NCBI GenBank assembly: GCA_012514255.1
Contig: JAAZAP010000281.1
Span: 1-5,558 of the forward strand
Reading direction: 5' to 3'
Source of the DNA: Bacteroidales bacterium
GTDB lineage: Bacteria > Bacteroidota > Bacteroidia > Bacteroidales > VadinHA17
DNA: 5,558 nucleotides
The position numbers and the translations under genes were made by a program. Of this stretch, positions 1 through 5,558 are shown piece after piece. The notes beneath the pieces are model-generated. The model saw only the letters and a program-made list of their open reading frames with translations. It was not told the origin of the DNA and did no database searches. The first letter of the stretch is position 1. Every line of letters starts with the position of its first letter.

Positions 1-27
1 AGGCTGCTTCGGGAAACGGGGCAGCCT
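1..27 (+). terminator. Hairpin at left edge, possible terminator of an upstream gene
   Basis: AGGCTGC (1-7) and GCAGCCT (21-27) are perfect 7-bp inverted arms. Pairing can continue inward through two G-T wobbles and two more pairs, leaving a 5-base loop. What follows on the plus strand is GCAATTCTTT, so the T-tract is displaced and weak. It could end a plus-strand gene lying left of the window, but that gene is not visible. Without a clean U-run the terminator call is tentative, and the stem may extend beyond the window edge. Confidence 0.35.
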
Positions 28-55
28 GCAATTCTTTATGCCCAGCAGGCCGGTC

Positions 56-105
56 GGCAGTCTGCAGTCGGCAGTCGGCAATCGCCAAATCGGCAATCGA
101 AAATC
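56..105. repeat. 7-bp tandem array, GGCARTC units
   Basis: Seven units with a period of 7 (one of 8): GGCAGTC, TGCAGTC, GGCAGTC, GGCAATC, GCCAAATC, GGCAATC, GAAAATC. The units decay toward the right end. No reading frame here looks protein-like. The core GGCARTN is the same as that of the array at 133-174, but on the opposite strand. Confidence 0.8.
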
Positions 106-132
106 CCCAGTCCTGTTTGCCCTGCCTCACTC

Positions 133-174
133 TTGCCTACTGCCTCTTGCCTACTGCCTCTTGCCTATTGCCTA
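133..174. repeat. 7-bp tandem array, YTGCCTN units (GGCARTN on the minus strand)
   Basis: Six heptads in a row: TTGCCTA, CTGCCTC, TTGCCTA, CTGCCTC, TTGCCTA, TTGCCTA, with a further TTG at 175. Read on the minus strand the units are GGCAGTA, GGCAAGA and similar, so this array is an inverted, diverged relative of the one at 56-105. It lies immediately before the MATE gene. An open frame runs through it from a TTG codon at 133, but that translation (Leu/Ala/Cys/Tyr-rich) is just the repeat read as codons and is not part of the protein. Confidence 0.8.
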
Positions 175-197
175 TTGTTCTATTTCTCCCATCTTTG
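167..197 (+). promoter_or_regulatory. Candidate Bacteroidota-type promoter for the MATE gene
   Basis: CATCTTTG at 190-197 differs from the Bacteroidota -7 consensus TAnnTTTG at one fixed position. ATTG at 167-170 sits 19 bases upstream, the usual spacing for the -33 TTTG element. Transcription would be expected to start about 4-5 bases past the box, at or next to the ATG at 202. The -33 element falls inside the last heptad of the repeat array. The match is by eye and one key base is off. Confidence 0.45.
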
Positions 198-201
198 CAG
201 A

Positions 202-1620
202 ATGAATGATCACAGGCAGGTATACGAGCTGGAACATGAGAATACCGGGAAGCTTATGTGGAAGTACTTTCTGCCTGCCTTTGCCAGCATGATGACCAAT
301 GCACTCTACAATGTGGTTGACCGTATCTACATCGGCCAGGGAGTAGATGCCCTGGCACTCTCCGGACTGACAGTGGTCTTTCCCCTGATGATCATAATCA
401 TGGCGTTCGGCATGCTTGTGGGAATGGGATCGGCAGTACGTGTATCCCTCAGCCTCGGCGAGAAGGACTTTGACAGGGCCAACCATATCCTGGGTAATGC
501 CTTCTTCCTGTCGCTGGTTTTCGGATTTGTACTCATGGGGGCTGGCTTCCTGCTGCGTGATCCCGTCCTGCGGATCTTCGGAGCAGGACCGGAAACAATG
601 CAATACGCCTCGGACTACTTCACCATTATCCTTCTCGGAACGCCACTGGCCATGACAGGCTTTTCCCTGAACAATATCATCAGGGCTGAGGGCAATCCGC
701 GCATAGCGATGTATTCCATCTTCATCAGCGCGGGACTCAACATCGTCCTTGACCCTATATTCATCTTCGGCCTCGGGATGGGAGTGAAGGGGGCGGCCCT
801 CGCGACGGTAATATCACATGCGGTCCTTGCTGTCTGGGTCCTTGCACATTTCCGCAGCCGCAGGAGCGTCACAAGACTCAGCCTCGCCAATGCGCGGCCT
901 GATCTCTACATTATCAGGTATATCATCTCCATAGGATTTGCCCCATTTGCCATGAACCTTGCATCCAGCATTGTCTGGGGGGTGATGAACACAAAGTTCA
1001 TTAAGTATGGCGGAGATATCTCAGTAGCGGCCCTCGGGATTGTCAACAGCGCCACCATGCTGCTGGTGATCTCTATCATCTCAATCAATATGGCCATCCA
1101 GCCAATCATCGGATTCAACTATGGAGCTGGACTCTTCTGCAGGGTGAAGGAGACGGCGATGAAAGCCATCAGATATGCTACCCTTATTGCTACCGGTGGC
1201 TGGCTGATATGCATGCTCCTGCCCGGGGTGATCATCAGTATCTTCAACTCAGACAGCATGGAGCTGCGCGAAGCAGGCATAATGGGCCTGCGCATCTACT
1301 GCGCCGTACTGCCCGTGGTCGGATTCCAGATAATTGCGTCAAACTACTTCCAGGCAATAGGAAAGGCAAAGCTGGCTACATTCCTTTCACTGCTGCGGCA
1401 GATAATCGTTTTGTTGCCACTGATATTCATCCTGCCGCAGTACTGGGGTACCGCCGGAGTATGGATAGCCAGTCCCGTCTCCGATCTTGTAGCGGCAGTG
1501 ATCTCATTCATCTTCTTCCGCCGCGAGATAGCCAGGCTTGGGTGTGACATGCCTGTGGCCGGCACAGGGAAGCCTGACCTTAATGACACGGATACCCCTG
1601 ATATCGACCTGATAGGATGA
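202..1620 (+). CDS. MATE family multidrug/cation efflux transporter (MepA-like)
   Basis: A 472-residue inner-membrane antiporter of the MATE family, which exports cationic drugs or metabolites in exchange for Na+ or H+; the actual substrate cannot be read from sequence. Twelve hydrophobic segments form two homologous halves (about residues 18-215 and 238-440). Recognisable motifs are the N-terminal GKLMWKYFLPA...NALYNVVDRIYIG (16-45), RAEGNP (161-166), LDPIFIF (183-189), GVKGAALATVIS (194-205), QPIIGFNYGA (300-309) and NYFQAIGKAK (381-390), typical of the MepA-like branch. Length is normal for the family. The ATG at 202 is chosen because the EHENTGKL stretch just before TM1 is family-like, while a 69-base upstream extension encodes only repeat sequence. 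No clear Shine-Dalgarno is present. The stop codon directly abuts the stop of the convergent cstA-like gene. The C-terminal tail (about 448-472) is polar and Asp/Thr-rich. Confidence 0.93.
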   Translation: MNDHRQVYELEHENTGKLMWKYFLPAFASMMTNALYNVVDRIYIGQGVDALALSGLTVVFPLMIIIMAFGMLVGMGSAVRVSLSLGEKDFDRANHILGNAFFLSLVFGFVLMGAGFLLRDPVLRIFGAGPETMQYASDYFTIILLGTPLAMTGFSLNNIIRAEGNPRIAMYSIFISAGLNIVLDPIFIFGLGMGVKGAALATVISHAVLAVWVLAHFRSRRSVTRLSLANARPDLYIIRYIISIGFAPFAMNLASSIVWGVMNTKFIKYGGDISVAALGIVNSATMLLVISIISINMAIQPIIGFNYGAGLFCRVKETAMKAIRYATLIATGGWLICMLLPGVIISIFNSDSMELREAGIMGLRIYCAVLPVVGFQIIASNYFQAIGKAKLATFLSLLRQIIVLLPLIFILPQYWGTAGVWIASPVSDLVAAVISFIFFRREIARLGCDMPVAGTGKPDLNDTDTPDIDLIG

Positions 1621-1647
1621 TCACAGGCTTCCTTCTTTCTTCTTTTT
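1568..1647 (+). terminator. Possible terminator for the MATE gene, spanning its stop codon
   Basis: GGAAGCCTG (1568-1576) and CAGGCTTCC (1624-1632) are perfect 9-bp inverted arms, extendable by one G-T and one A-T pair. A T-rich tract of 15 bases (TTCTTTCTTCTTTTT, 1633-1647) follows at once. This is the arm-plus-U-tract layout of an intrinsic terminator for the plus strand, but the loop is long (47 bases) and the U-run is broken by C. The left arm lies in the MATE coding region and the right arm and T-tract lie in the cstA-like gene. Confidence 0.35.
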
Positions 1648-3102
1648 CCTGAGCACGGCAAGAAACAGAATCATTGCCGCCACTGCCGCTGCAACACCTG
1701 CTGTTACCGAGATGCTAAGGGGCAGTGCCAGTCCGCCCCCGGAGTGTGGAGCAGTGCAGATATACGTGACGCAAACAGCTGTCAGGAACAGTGCCGGCAG
1801 AGACATCATAAGATGGGTTTTGCCTTTCAGACCCAGGTACATGGCAATGGTCCAGCAGGTGATGGCTGCCAGCGCCTGGTTGGATATACCCACAAACTTC
1901 CAGATTCTCGCGAACTCATCCTTCATCACAAAGGTGAGGATAAATGCAATCACAAAAATGGGGATCACTATCAGCAGACGCGAGCCGACCTTCTTCTGTG
2001 AGAAGCGGAGCATATCCGCTATAGTCAGCCTGGCACTCCTGAAGGCTGTATCACCGGAGGTGACCGGGCAGGCCACAACGCCAACCACTGCTATAATGGC
2101 GCCTGCCTTGCCGAGCCATGACCTGCATATCTCATTCACCAGCCATGCAGGATCAGGCTTAATGGCAGGATTGTCAGCCAGGGGATGGGTGAAAGCGTAG
2201 GTGAGCCCGTGCACATCGCCCATGTAGTTCATTGCTGCCGTGGCCCATATCATTGCCACTACCCCCTCGGCTATCATCGCGCCGTAAAAGATCTGCCTTC
2301 CCTGCTTCTCCGACCTCAGGCAGCGGGCCATAAGGGGCGACTGTGTGGCGTGGAATCCCGAGATAGCTCCACAGGAAACCACAATGAACAGGAAGGGAAA
2401 GATGCTGTTGGTGGCGGCGTCAGGCTGGAAATTAATGAGATTGGCCGGTGAGAGTTCCATCAGCGTGAGCGATCCTCCCGCCCATTTTACTATCATGCTG
2501 ACGAATATGCCTATAGCCATGAAGATCAGCGCTCCTCCAAAGAAGGGATAGAGCGGGCCGATTATCTTGTCAATGGGAAGAAGGGTTGCAAGGATGTAAT
2601 AGAAAAAAATAAGAGCAAGCCAGAAGGTAAGACTGAAGCCTGACATGGTAAAGAGCAGTTTTGCAGGACCGCTCACGAAGGCCACGCCTACGAAGATGAG
2701 CAGCAGCAGTGTGAATACTCTCAGGAACATTCGCATTGGCTTGCCCAGATAGGTGCCTACCAGTTCGGGCAGGCTGGCGCCGCCATGCCGCACCGAGAGC
2801 ATCCCCCCGAAATAATCATGTGTGGCACCCATGAAGATGCACCCCAGAACTATCCAGATATAGACAACCGGCCCGTACATGGCACCCAGGATTGCTCCGA
2901 AGATTGGCCCGAGGCCGGCAATATTGAGAAACTGGATCATAAAGACCCGCCATCCCTTCATCGGGATGTAATCAATACCGTCACTCTTTGTGAAAGCGGG
3001 AGTGGGCCGGACCGGGTCCATCCCGAAGAATCTTTCGGCCACCCTTCCATAGAGTATGTATCCCAGAACAAGCAGGGTGACCGACACTGCCAGGGTTATC
3101 AT
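1621..3102 (-). CDS. cstA: CstA-family carbon starvation / pyruvate-type transporter, short form
   Basis: A 493-residue polytopic inner-membrane protein of the CstA family; E. coli members take up pyruvate by H+ symport or have been linked to peptide uptake during carbon starvation. Family landmarks: DYIP (44-47), NIAGLGPIFGAILGA (60-74), GATHDYFGGMLSVRHGGASL (92-111), CGAISGFHATQSP (244-256), ACPVTSGDTAFRSAR (344-358) and FVGISNQALAAITCW (403-417). It is about 200 residues shorter than E. coli CstA (701), matching the compact form common in Bacteroidota, so it is not judged truncated. The protein ends in a basic tail, RKKKKEGSL. The start is the ATG at 3102; AGGA lies 4 bases before it, closer than ideal, and no longer frame is visible. 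Divergent from lepA and convergent with the MATE gene, so probably monocistronic. Substrate (pyruvate, peptide or other) is unresolved; the symbol denotes family membership. Confidence 0.92.
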   Translation of the reverse strand: MITLAVSVTLLVLGYILYGRVAERFFGMDPVRPTPAFTKSDGIDYIPMKGWRVFMIQFLNIAGLGPIFGAILGAMYGPVVYIWIVLGCIFMGATHDYFGGMLSVRHGGASLPELVGTYLGKPMRMFLRVFTLLLLIFVGVAFVSGPAKLLFTMSGFSLTFWLALIFFYYILATLLPIDKIIGPLYPFFGGALIFMAIGIFVSMIVKWAGGSLTLMELSPANLINFQPDAATNSIFPFLFIVVSCGAISGFHATQSPLMARCLRSEKQGRQIFYGAMIAEGVVAMIWATAAMNYMGDVHGLTYAFTHPLADNPAIKPDPAWLVNEICRSWLGKAGAIIAVVGVVACPVTSGDTAFRSARLTIADMLRFSQKKVGSRLLIVIPIFVIAFILTFVMKDEFARIWKFVGISNQALAAITCWTIAMYLGLKGKTHLMMSLPALFLTAVCVTYICTAPHSGGGLALPLSISVTAGVAAAVAAMILFLAVLRKKKKEGSL

Positions 3103-3124
3103 CCGTTCCTGTTTAAGTAATCTG

Positions 3125-3132
3125 CTAAGTTA
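3125..3132 (-). promoter_or_regulatory. Weak candidate -7 box for cstA
   Basis: On the minus strand this reads TAACTTAG, one base from TAnnTTTG, and it is followed by GC. It lies 22 bases before the cstA ATG, giving a plausible short 5' leader. No TTG/TTTG -33 element is found 19-21 bases upstream, so support is poor. The same 9-mer TAACTTAGC recurs on the plus strand after lepA (5057-5065). Confidence 0.25.
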
Positions 3133-3190
3133 AAGAAAATGCAGTGTCGTTATCATCATTGGGGGTCAGTAAACAAAGGGTCAAATTGTA

Positions 3191-3198
3191 TATATTTG
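3191..3198 (+). promoter_or_regulatory. Bacteroidota -7 promoter box for lepA
   Basis: TATATTTG is a full match to the TAnnTTTG consensus recognised by the Bacteroidota primary sigma factor. It lies 27 bases before the lepA ATG, predicting transcription from about 3202 and a leader of roughly 24 bases. A matching -33 TTTG at 19-21 bp spacing is absent; the closest TTG upstream (3159-3161) is about 29 bases away. No Shine-Dalgarno is evident in the leader, as is usual in this phylum. Confidence 0.55.
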
Positions 3199-3225
3199 CA
3201 CCTGAATTGAACCGGTCCGACACTG

Positions 3226-5013
3226 ATGGATAACATACGCAATTTCTGCATAATTGCACACATAGACCATGGCAAGAGCACGCTTGCCGACAGGCTTCTT
3301 GAGATGACCAGCACCGTTGATGCGCGTGAATTTCAGGACCAGGTTCTTGACAATATGGACCTTGAGCGTGAGCGCGGCATCACCATCAAGAGCCATGCTA
3401 TCCAGATGGTTTATCAGCATGAGGGTCGAAACTACTTTCTAAATCTTATTGATACGCCGGGGCATGTAGACTTTTCATATGAGGTGTCACGGTCCATAGC
3501 CGCGTGCGAGGGAGCGCTGCTGGTGGTTGACGCCACGCAGGGCATACAGGCACAGACAATCTCCAATCTGTATATGGCCATTGAGCACGGACTGGAGATC
3601 ATACCGGTGATGAACAAGATGGACTCTGCAAGCGCTATGCCCGAGGAGGTTAAGGATCAGATAGTGGATCTCATCGGGTGCAGGCGTGAGGAGATCATTG
3701 AGGCAAGCGCCCGCACGGGAATGGGGGTGGATCGGATTATGGAAGAGATAATCACCAGGATACCGCCTCCTGCCGGTGATCCTGATGCCCCGCTGCAGGC
3801 ACTGATCTTTGACTCGGTCTTTAACTCCTTCAGGGGCATAATAGCCTACTTCAAGATTGCCAACGGCACCATCCGTACGCATGACCTGGTTAAATTCGTC
3901 AACACGGGAAGTGAATATGACGCTGATGAGATCGGGGTGCTGAAACTCAGGAGAGAACCACGTGAGGTGCTCAGTGCAGGCGATGTGGGGTACATCATAT
4001 CAGGAATAAAGGTATCTGCGGAGGTGAAGGTGGGTGACACCATCACACATGTGGCACGCCCTTGCGATAAGGCCATTGCCGGCTTCGCCGACGTAAAACC
4101 GATGGTATTTGCGGGTATCTATCCCGTTGATGCCGATGATTACGAGGATCTGAGGGCCTCAATTGAAAAACTGCAGCTCAATGACGCCTCACTGACATTC
4201 GTACCGGAGTCCTCCGCCGCCCTTGGCTTTGGCTTCAGGTGCGGATTCCTGGGATTGCTGCACATGGAGATAATACAGGAGCGGCTCGACAGGGAGTTCG
4301 ATATGGATGTCATCACCACCGTACCAAACGTCTCCTTCCGGGTGCTGACCACCAGGGGTGAGGTGATAGACGTTCACAATCCTTCAGGAATGCCCCCCTC
4401 CACAACAATTGATGAGATAGAGGAGCCGTACATATATGCCCAGGTGATCTCAAAGTCAGAATACCTTGGTGCCATACTCAAGCTCTGCATAGACAAGCGG
4501 GGCATACTGAAGAACCAGGTCTATCTCACAAGTGACAGGGTGGAGGTAACGTTTGATATGCCTCTGTCAGAGATAGTATTTGATTTTTATGACAAGCTGA
4601 AGAGCATTTCGAAGGGATACGCCTCATTTGACTATCATATCACCGGCTACAAGAAGGCTGACCTTGTCAGGCTCGATATACTCCTTAACGGTGAGATGGT
4701 TGACGCACTGTCAACGCTTATTCACAGGGGTCATGCCTATGACTTCGGCCGCAGGATGTGCGAGAAACTGCGTGAACTGATACCCAGACAGCAGTTTGAC
4801 ATTGCCATCCAGGCTGCCATTGGTGCCAAGATCATTGCCCGGGAAACGGTCAAGGCCGTTCGCAAGGATGTGACTGCAAAATGCTATGGGGGTGATATCA
4901 CCAGGAAGAGGAAACTCCTTGAAAAACAGAAGAAAGGTAAGAAGAGGATGCGCCAGATAGGCAATGTGGAGGTGCCACAGCAGGCTTTCCTGGCTGTTCT
5001 CAAACTCGACTGA
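3226..5013 (+). CDS. lepA: Elongation factor 4 (LepA), ribosome-associated translational GTPase
   Basis: A 595-residue LepA/EF-4 (E. coli 599), a translational GTPase that binds the ribosome and has been assigned roles in back-translocation, in translation under ionic stress and in 30S biogenesis. The G domain is intact: P-loop AHIDHGKST (11-19), switch I RERGITIK (48-55), DTPGH (76-80) with the catalytic-position His80, NKMD (130-133) and SAR (161-163). An EF-G-like domain II follows from about residue 187. Domains III and V come next, including [16 protein letters not shown]. The LepA-specific C-terminal domain ends in [16 protein letters not shown] and [17 protein letters not shown], the hallmark that separates it from EF-G. 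It lacks EF-G domain IV, as expected. The ATG at 3226 gives the canonical [17 protein letters not shown] start. No frameshift or missing motif is seen. It is transcribed divergently from cstA and appears to stand alone, whereas E. coli lepA precedes lepB. Confidence 0.98.
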   Translation: MDNIRNFCIIAHIDHGKSTLADRLLEMTSTVDAREFQDQVLDNMDLERERGITIKSHAIQMVYQHEGRNYFLNLIDTPGHVDFSYEVSRSIAACEGALLVVDATQGIQAQTISNLYMAIEHGLEIIPVMNKMDSASAMPEEVKDQIVDLIGCRREEIIEASARTGMGVDRIMEEIITRIPPPAGDPDAPLQALIFDSVFNSFRGIIAYFKIANGTIRTHDLVKFVNTGSEYDADEIGVLKLRREPREVLSAGDVGYIISGIKVSAEVKVGDTITHVARPCDKAIAGFADVKPMVFAGIYPVDADDYEDLRASIEKLQLNDASLTFVPESSAALGFGFRCGFLGLLHMEIIQERLDREFDMDVITTVPNVSFRVLTTRGEVIDVHNPSGMPPSTTIDEIEEPYIYAQVISKSEYLGAILKLCIDKRGILKNQVYLTSDRVEVTFDMPLSEIVFDFYDKLKSISKGYASFDYHITGYKKADLVRLDILLNGEMVDALSTLIHRGHAYDFGRRMCEKLRELIPRQQFDIAIQAAIGAKIIARETVKAVRKDVTAKCYGGDITRKRKLLEKQKKGKKRMRQIGNVEVPQQAFLAVLKLD

Positions 5014-5035
5014 TGCAAAAAAACAATGCCTGCTG

Positions 5036-5064
5036 TTGCAAATAAGGAATTTATGCTAACTTAG
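5036..5064 (+). promoter_or_regulatory. Tentative promoter-like pair downstream of lepA
   Basis: GTTG (5035-5038) and TAACTTAG (5057-5064) are spaced by 18 bases, near the 19-bp spacing of Bacteroidota promoters; the -7 box has A in place of the third T of TTTG. No credible gene follows on the plus strand before the terminator at 5131, so either this is chance or it drives a short non-coding RNA. Confidence 0.2.
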
Positions 5065-5130
5065 CGCTTCGTTGGGCTCTGGCGGGAAGATATTTATGCT
5101 TGTCAAAAGACCCTGAAACTAACCTGACTC

Positions 5131-5169
5131 ATACCCCGTTCGGATCATTCCGGCGGGGTATTGTCTTTT
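5131..5169 (+). terminator. Intrinsic terminator, probably serving both lepA and the convergent response regulator gene
   Basis: ATACCCCG (5131-5138) pairs perfectly with CGGGGTAT (5154-5161). Inside, CGGA (5141-5144) pairs with TCCG (5149-5152) around a TCAT loop. The plus strand continues with TGTCTTTT (5162-5169), a good U-tract. In the opposite direction the stem is preceded by an A-rich stretch and followed by a weaker T content, so minus-strand termination is possible but less certain. The stem begins 118 bases past the lepA stop and the U-tract touches the response regulator stop codon at 5169-5171. Confidence 0.75.
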
Positions 5170-5558
5170 CAGCACAGCAACTTGTAGCCTTTGCCGTGGA
5201 TATTCAGTATCTCCACGTTCTCATCGCGACTGAGGTATTTGCGCAACTTGGTGATATAGACATCCATGCTTCTGGCATTGAAATAGTTGTCATCAATCCA
5301 GATTGATTTGAGGGCGAAATTACGTTCAAGCACCTCATTCCTGTGGCGGCAGAGCAGCTCAAGCAGTTCAGATTCCTTTGTGGTGAGCTTGCGCGACTGA
5401 TCCTGCCAGATGAGCAGCTGCCTTGTAACGTCAAAGGTGAACTTGCCGATGGTATAGACCTCGGCGGCAGCGTCTGCAGGCTTCTTTACCGATCGCCTCA
5501 GTATGGCCTCTATCCGGTAGATCAGCTCTTCCATGGAGAACGGCTTTGTGATGTAATC
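5169..5558 (-). CDS. rprY: OmpR/PhoB-family response regulator, RprY-like (5' end beyond the window)
   Basis: The visible 129 codons are the C-terminal part of a two-component response regulator; the frame is open to the right edge, so the true start is outside. The first visible residues, DYITKPFSMEELIYRIEAILRR, are the end of a receiver domain with the conserved Lys-Pro switch pair, followed by the alpha5 helix and a short linker. The internal Met at 5534 is therefore not the start. Next comes an OmpR-type winged-helix DNA-binding domain: a beta-sheet entry (YTIGKFTFDVTRQLL), KLTTKESELLELLCRH (the effector helix region), a recognition helix region NARSMDVYITKLRKYL and the wing IHGKGYKLLC at the C-terminus. 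The IWIDDNYFNARSMDVYITKL segment closely resembles what I recall of Bacteroides and Porphyromonas RprY, which pairs with the sensor kinase RprX. The phospho-acceptor Asp and any rprX neighbour are not in view. OmpR-family membership is certain; RprY identity is likely. Confidence 0.9.
   Translation of the reverse strand, partial: DYITKPFSMEELIYRIEAILRRSVKKPADAAAEVYTIGKFTFDVTRQLLIWQDQSRKLTTKESELLELLCRHRNEVLERNFALKSIWIDDNYFNARSMDVYITKLRKYLSRDENVEILNIHGKGYKLLC

Noticed and set aside
133..201. N-terminal extension of the MATE protein by 23 residues from a TTG codon at 133
   Set aside because: These codons are the heptad repeat read in frame (Leu/Ala/Cys/Tyr-rich) and do not resemble a MATE N-terminus; the ATG at 202 gives a family-like start.
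172..603. 143-codon minus-strand open frame over the MATE gene
   Set aside because: It is antisense to conserved MATE motifs; the His/Gln/Glu-rich composition is what reverse-complemented membrane-protein codons give.
1712..2200. 162-codon plus-strand open frame inside the cstA gene
   Set aside because: It is fully antisense to a well-supported CstA coding sequence, and its translation has no recognisable domain or family-like pattern.
1621..3102. cstA considered as a truncated pseudogene because it is about 200 residues shorter than E. coli CstA
   Set aside because: The frame is intact from a conserved N-terminus through the FVGISNQ motif near the C-terminus, and compact forms of this length are a normal subgroup.
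5096..5116. Six-residue peptide (MLVKRP) just before the terminator, considered as an attenuator leader peptide
   Set aside because: There is no downstream gene on the same strand to attenuate, no run of regulatory codons, and only a vague purine-rich stretch upstream.
5100..5306. Plus-strand open frame starting at a TTG after lepA
   Set aside because: It runs straight through the terminator hairpin and then antisense through the response regulator; no supporting start signal or protein similarity.
5169..5534. Response regulator as a complete 121-residue stand-alone winged-helix protein starting at 5534
   Set aside because: The eight codons before that Met read DYITKPFS, the conserved receiver-domain end, in frame to the window edge, so the gene continues outside.

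Overview
The window looks like chromosomal DNA from a Bacteroidota (probably Bacteroidales) bacterium. The reasons are the Bacteroidota-type -7 promoter box (TAnnTTTG) just before lepA, weak or absent Shine-Dalgarno sequences, heptanucleotide GGCARTN repeat arrays between genes, a short-form CstA, and a response regulator whose C-terminus closely resembles Bacteroides/Porphyromonas RprY. Lineage is inferred from these features only; no database search was possible.

Layout, left to right. Positions 1-201 are non-coding: a hairpin at the left edge (possibly the terminator of a gene outside the window), then two 7-bp-period arrays in opposite orientation, then a candidate promoter touching the start codon of the first gene. 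A MepA-type MATE efflux transporter runs rightward (202-1620). It converges with zero intergenic bases on a leftward CstA-family carbon-starvation/pyruvate-type transporter (1621-3102). A 123-bp divergent intergenic region (3103-3225) separates cstA from lepA (3226-5013, translation factor EF-4), which has the best promoter-like box in the window. After lepA comes a 155-bp spacer with a strong hairpin terminator (5131-5169). The 3' part of an OmpR-family response regulator gene, probably rprY, lies on the minus strand and runs off the right edge (5169-5558).

The four genes do not form an operon or an obvious pathway. Orientations alternate (+, -, +, -), so each is probably its own transcription unit. 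Two are membrane transporters (drug/cation export; pyruvate or peptide uptake), one is a universal translation GTPase, and one is a two-component regulator. I see no mobile element, CRISPR array, tRNA or rRNA, and no evidence of a novel multi-gene system. The points worth a second look are non-coding: the gapless convergent junction with overlapping alternative hairpins, the inverted pair of heptad arrays, the possibly leaderless MATE start, and a promoter-like box plus terminator in the lepA/rprY spacer that could delimit a short RNA.
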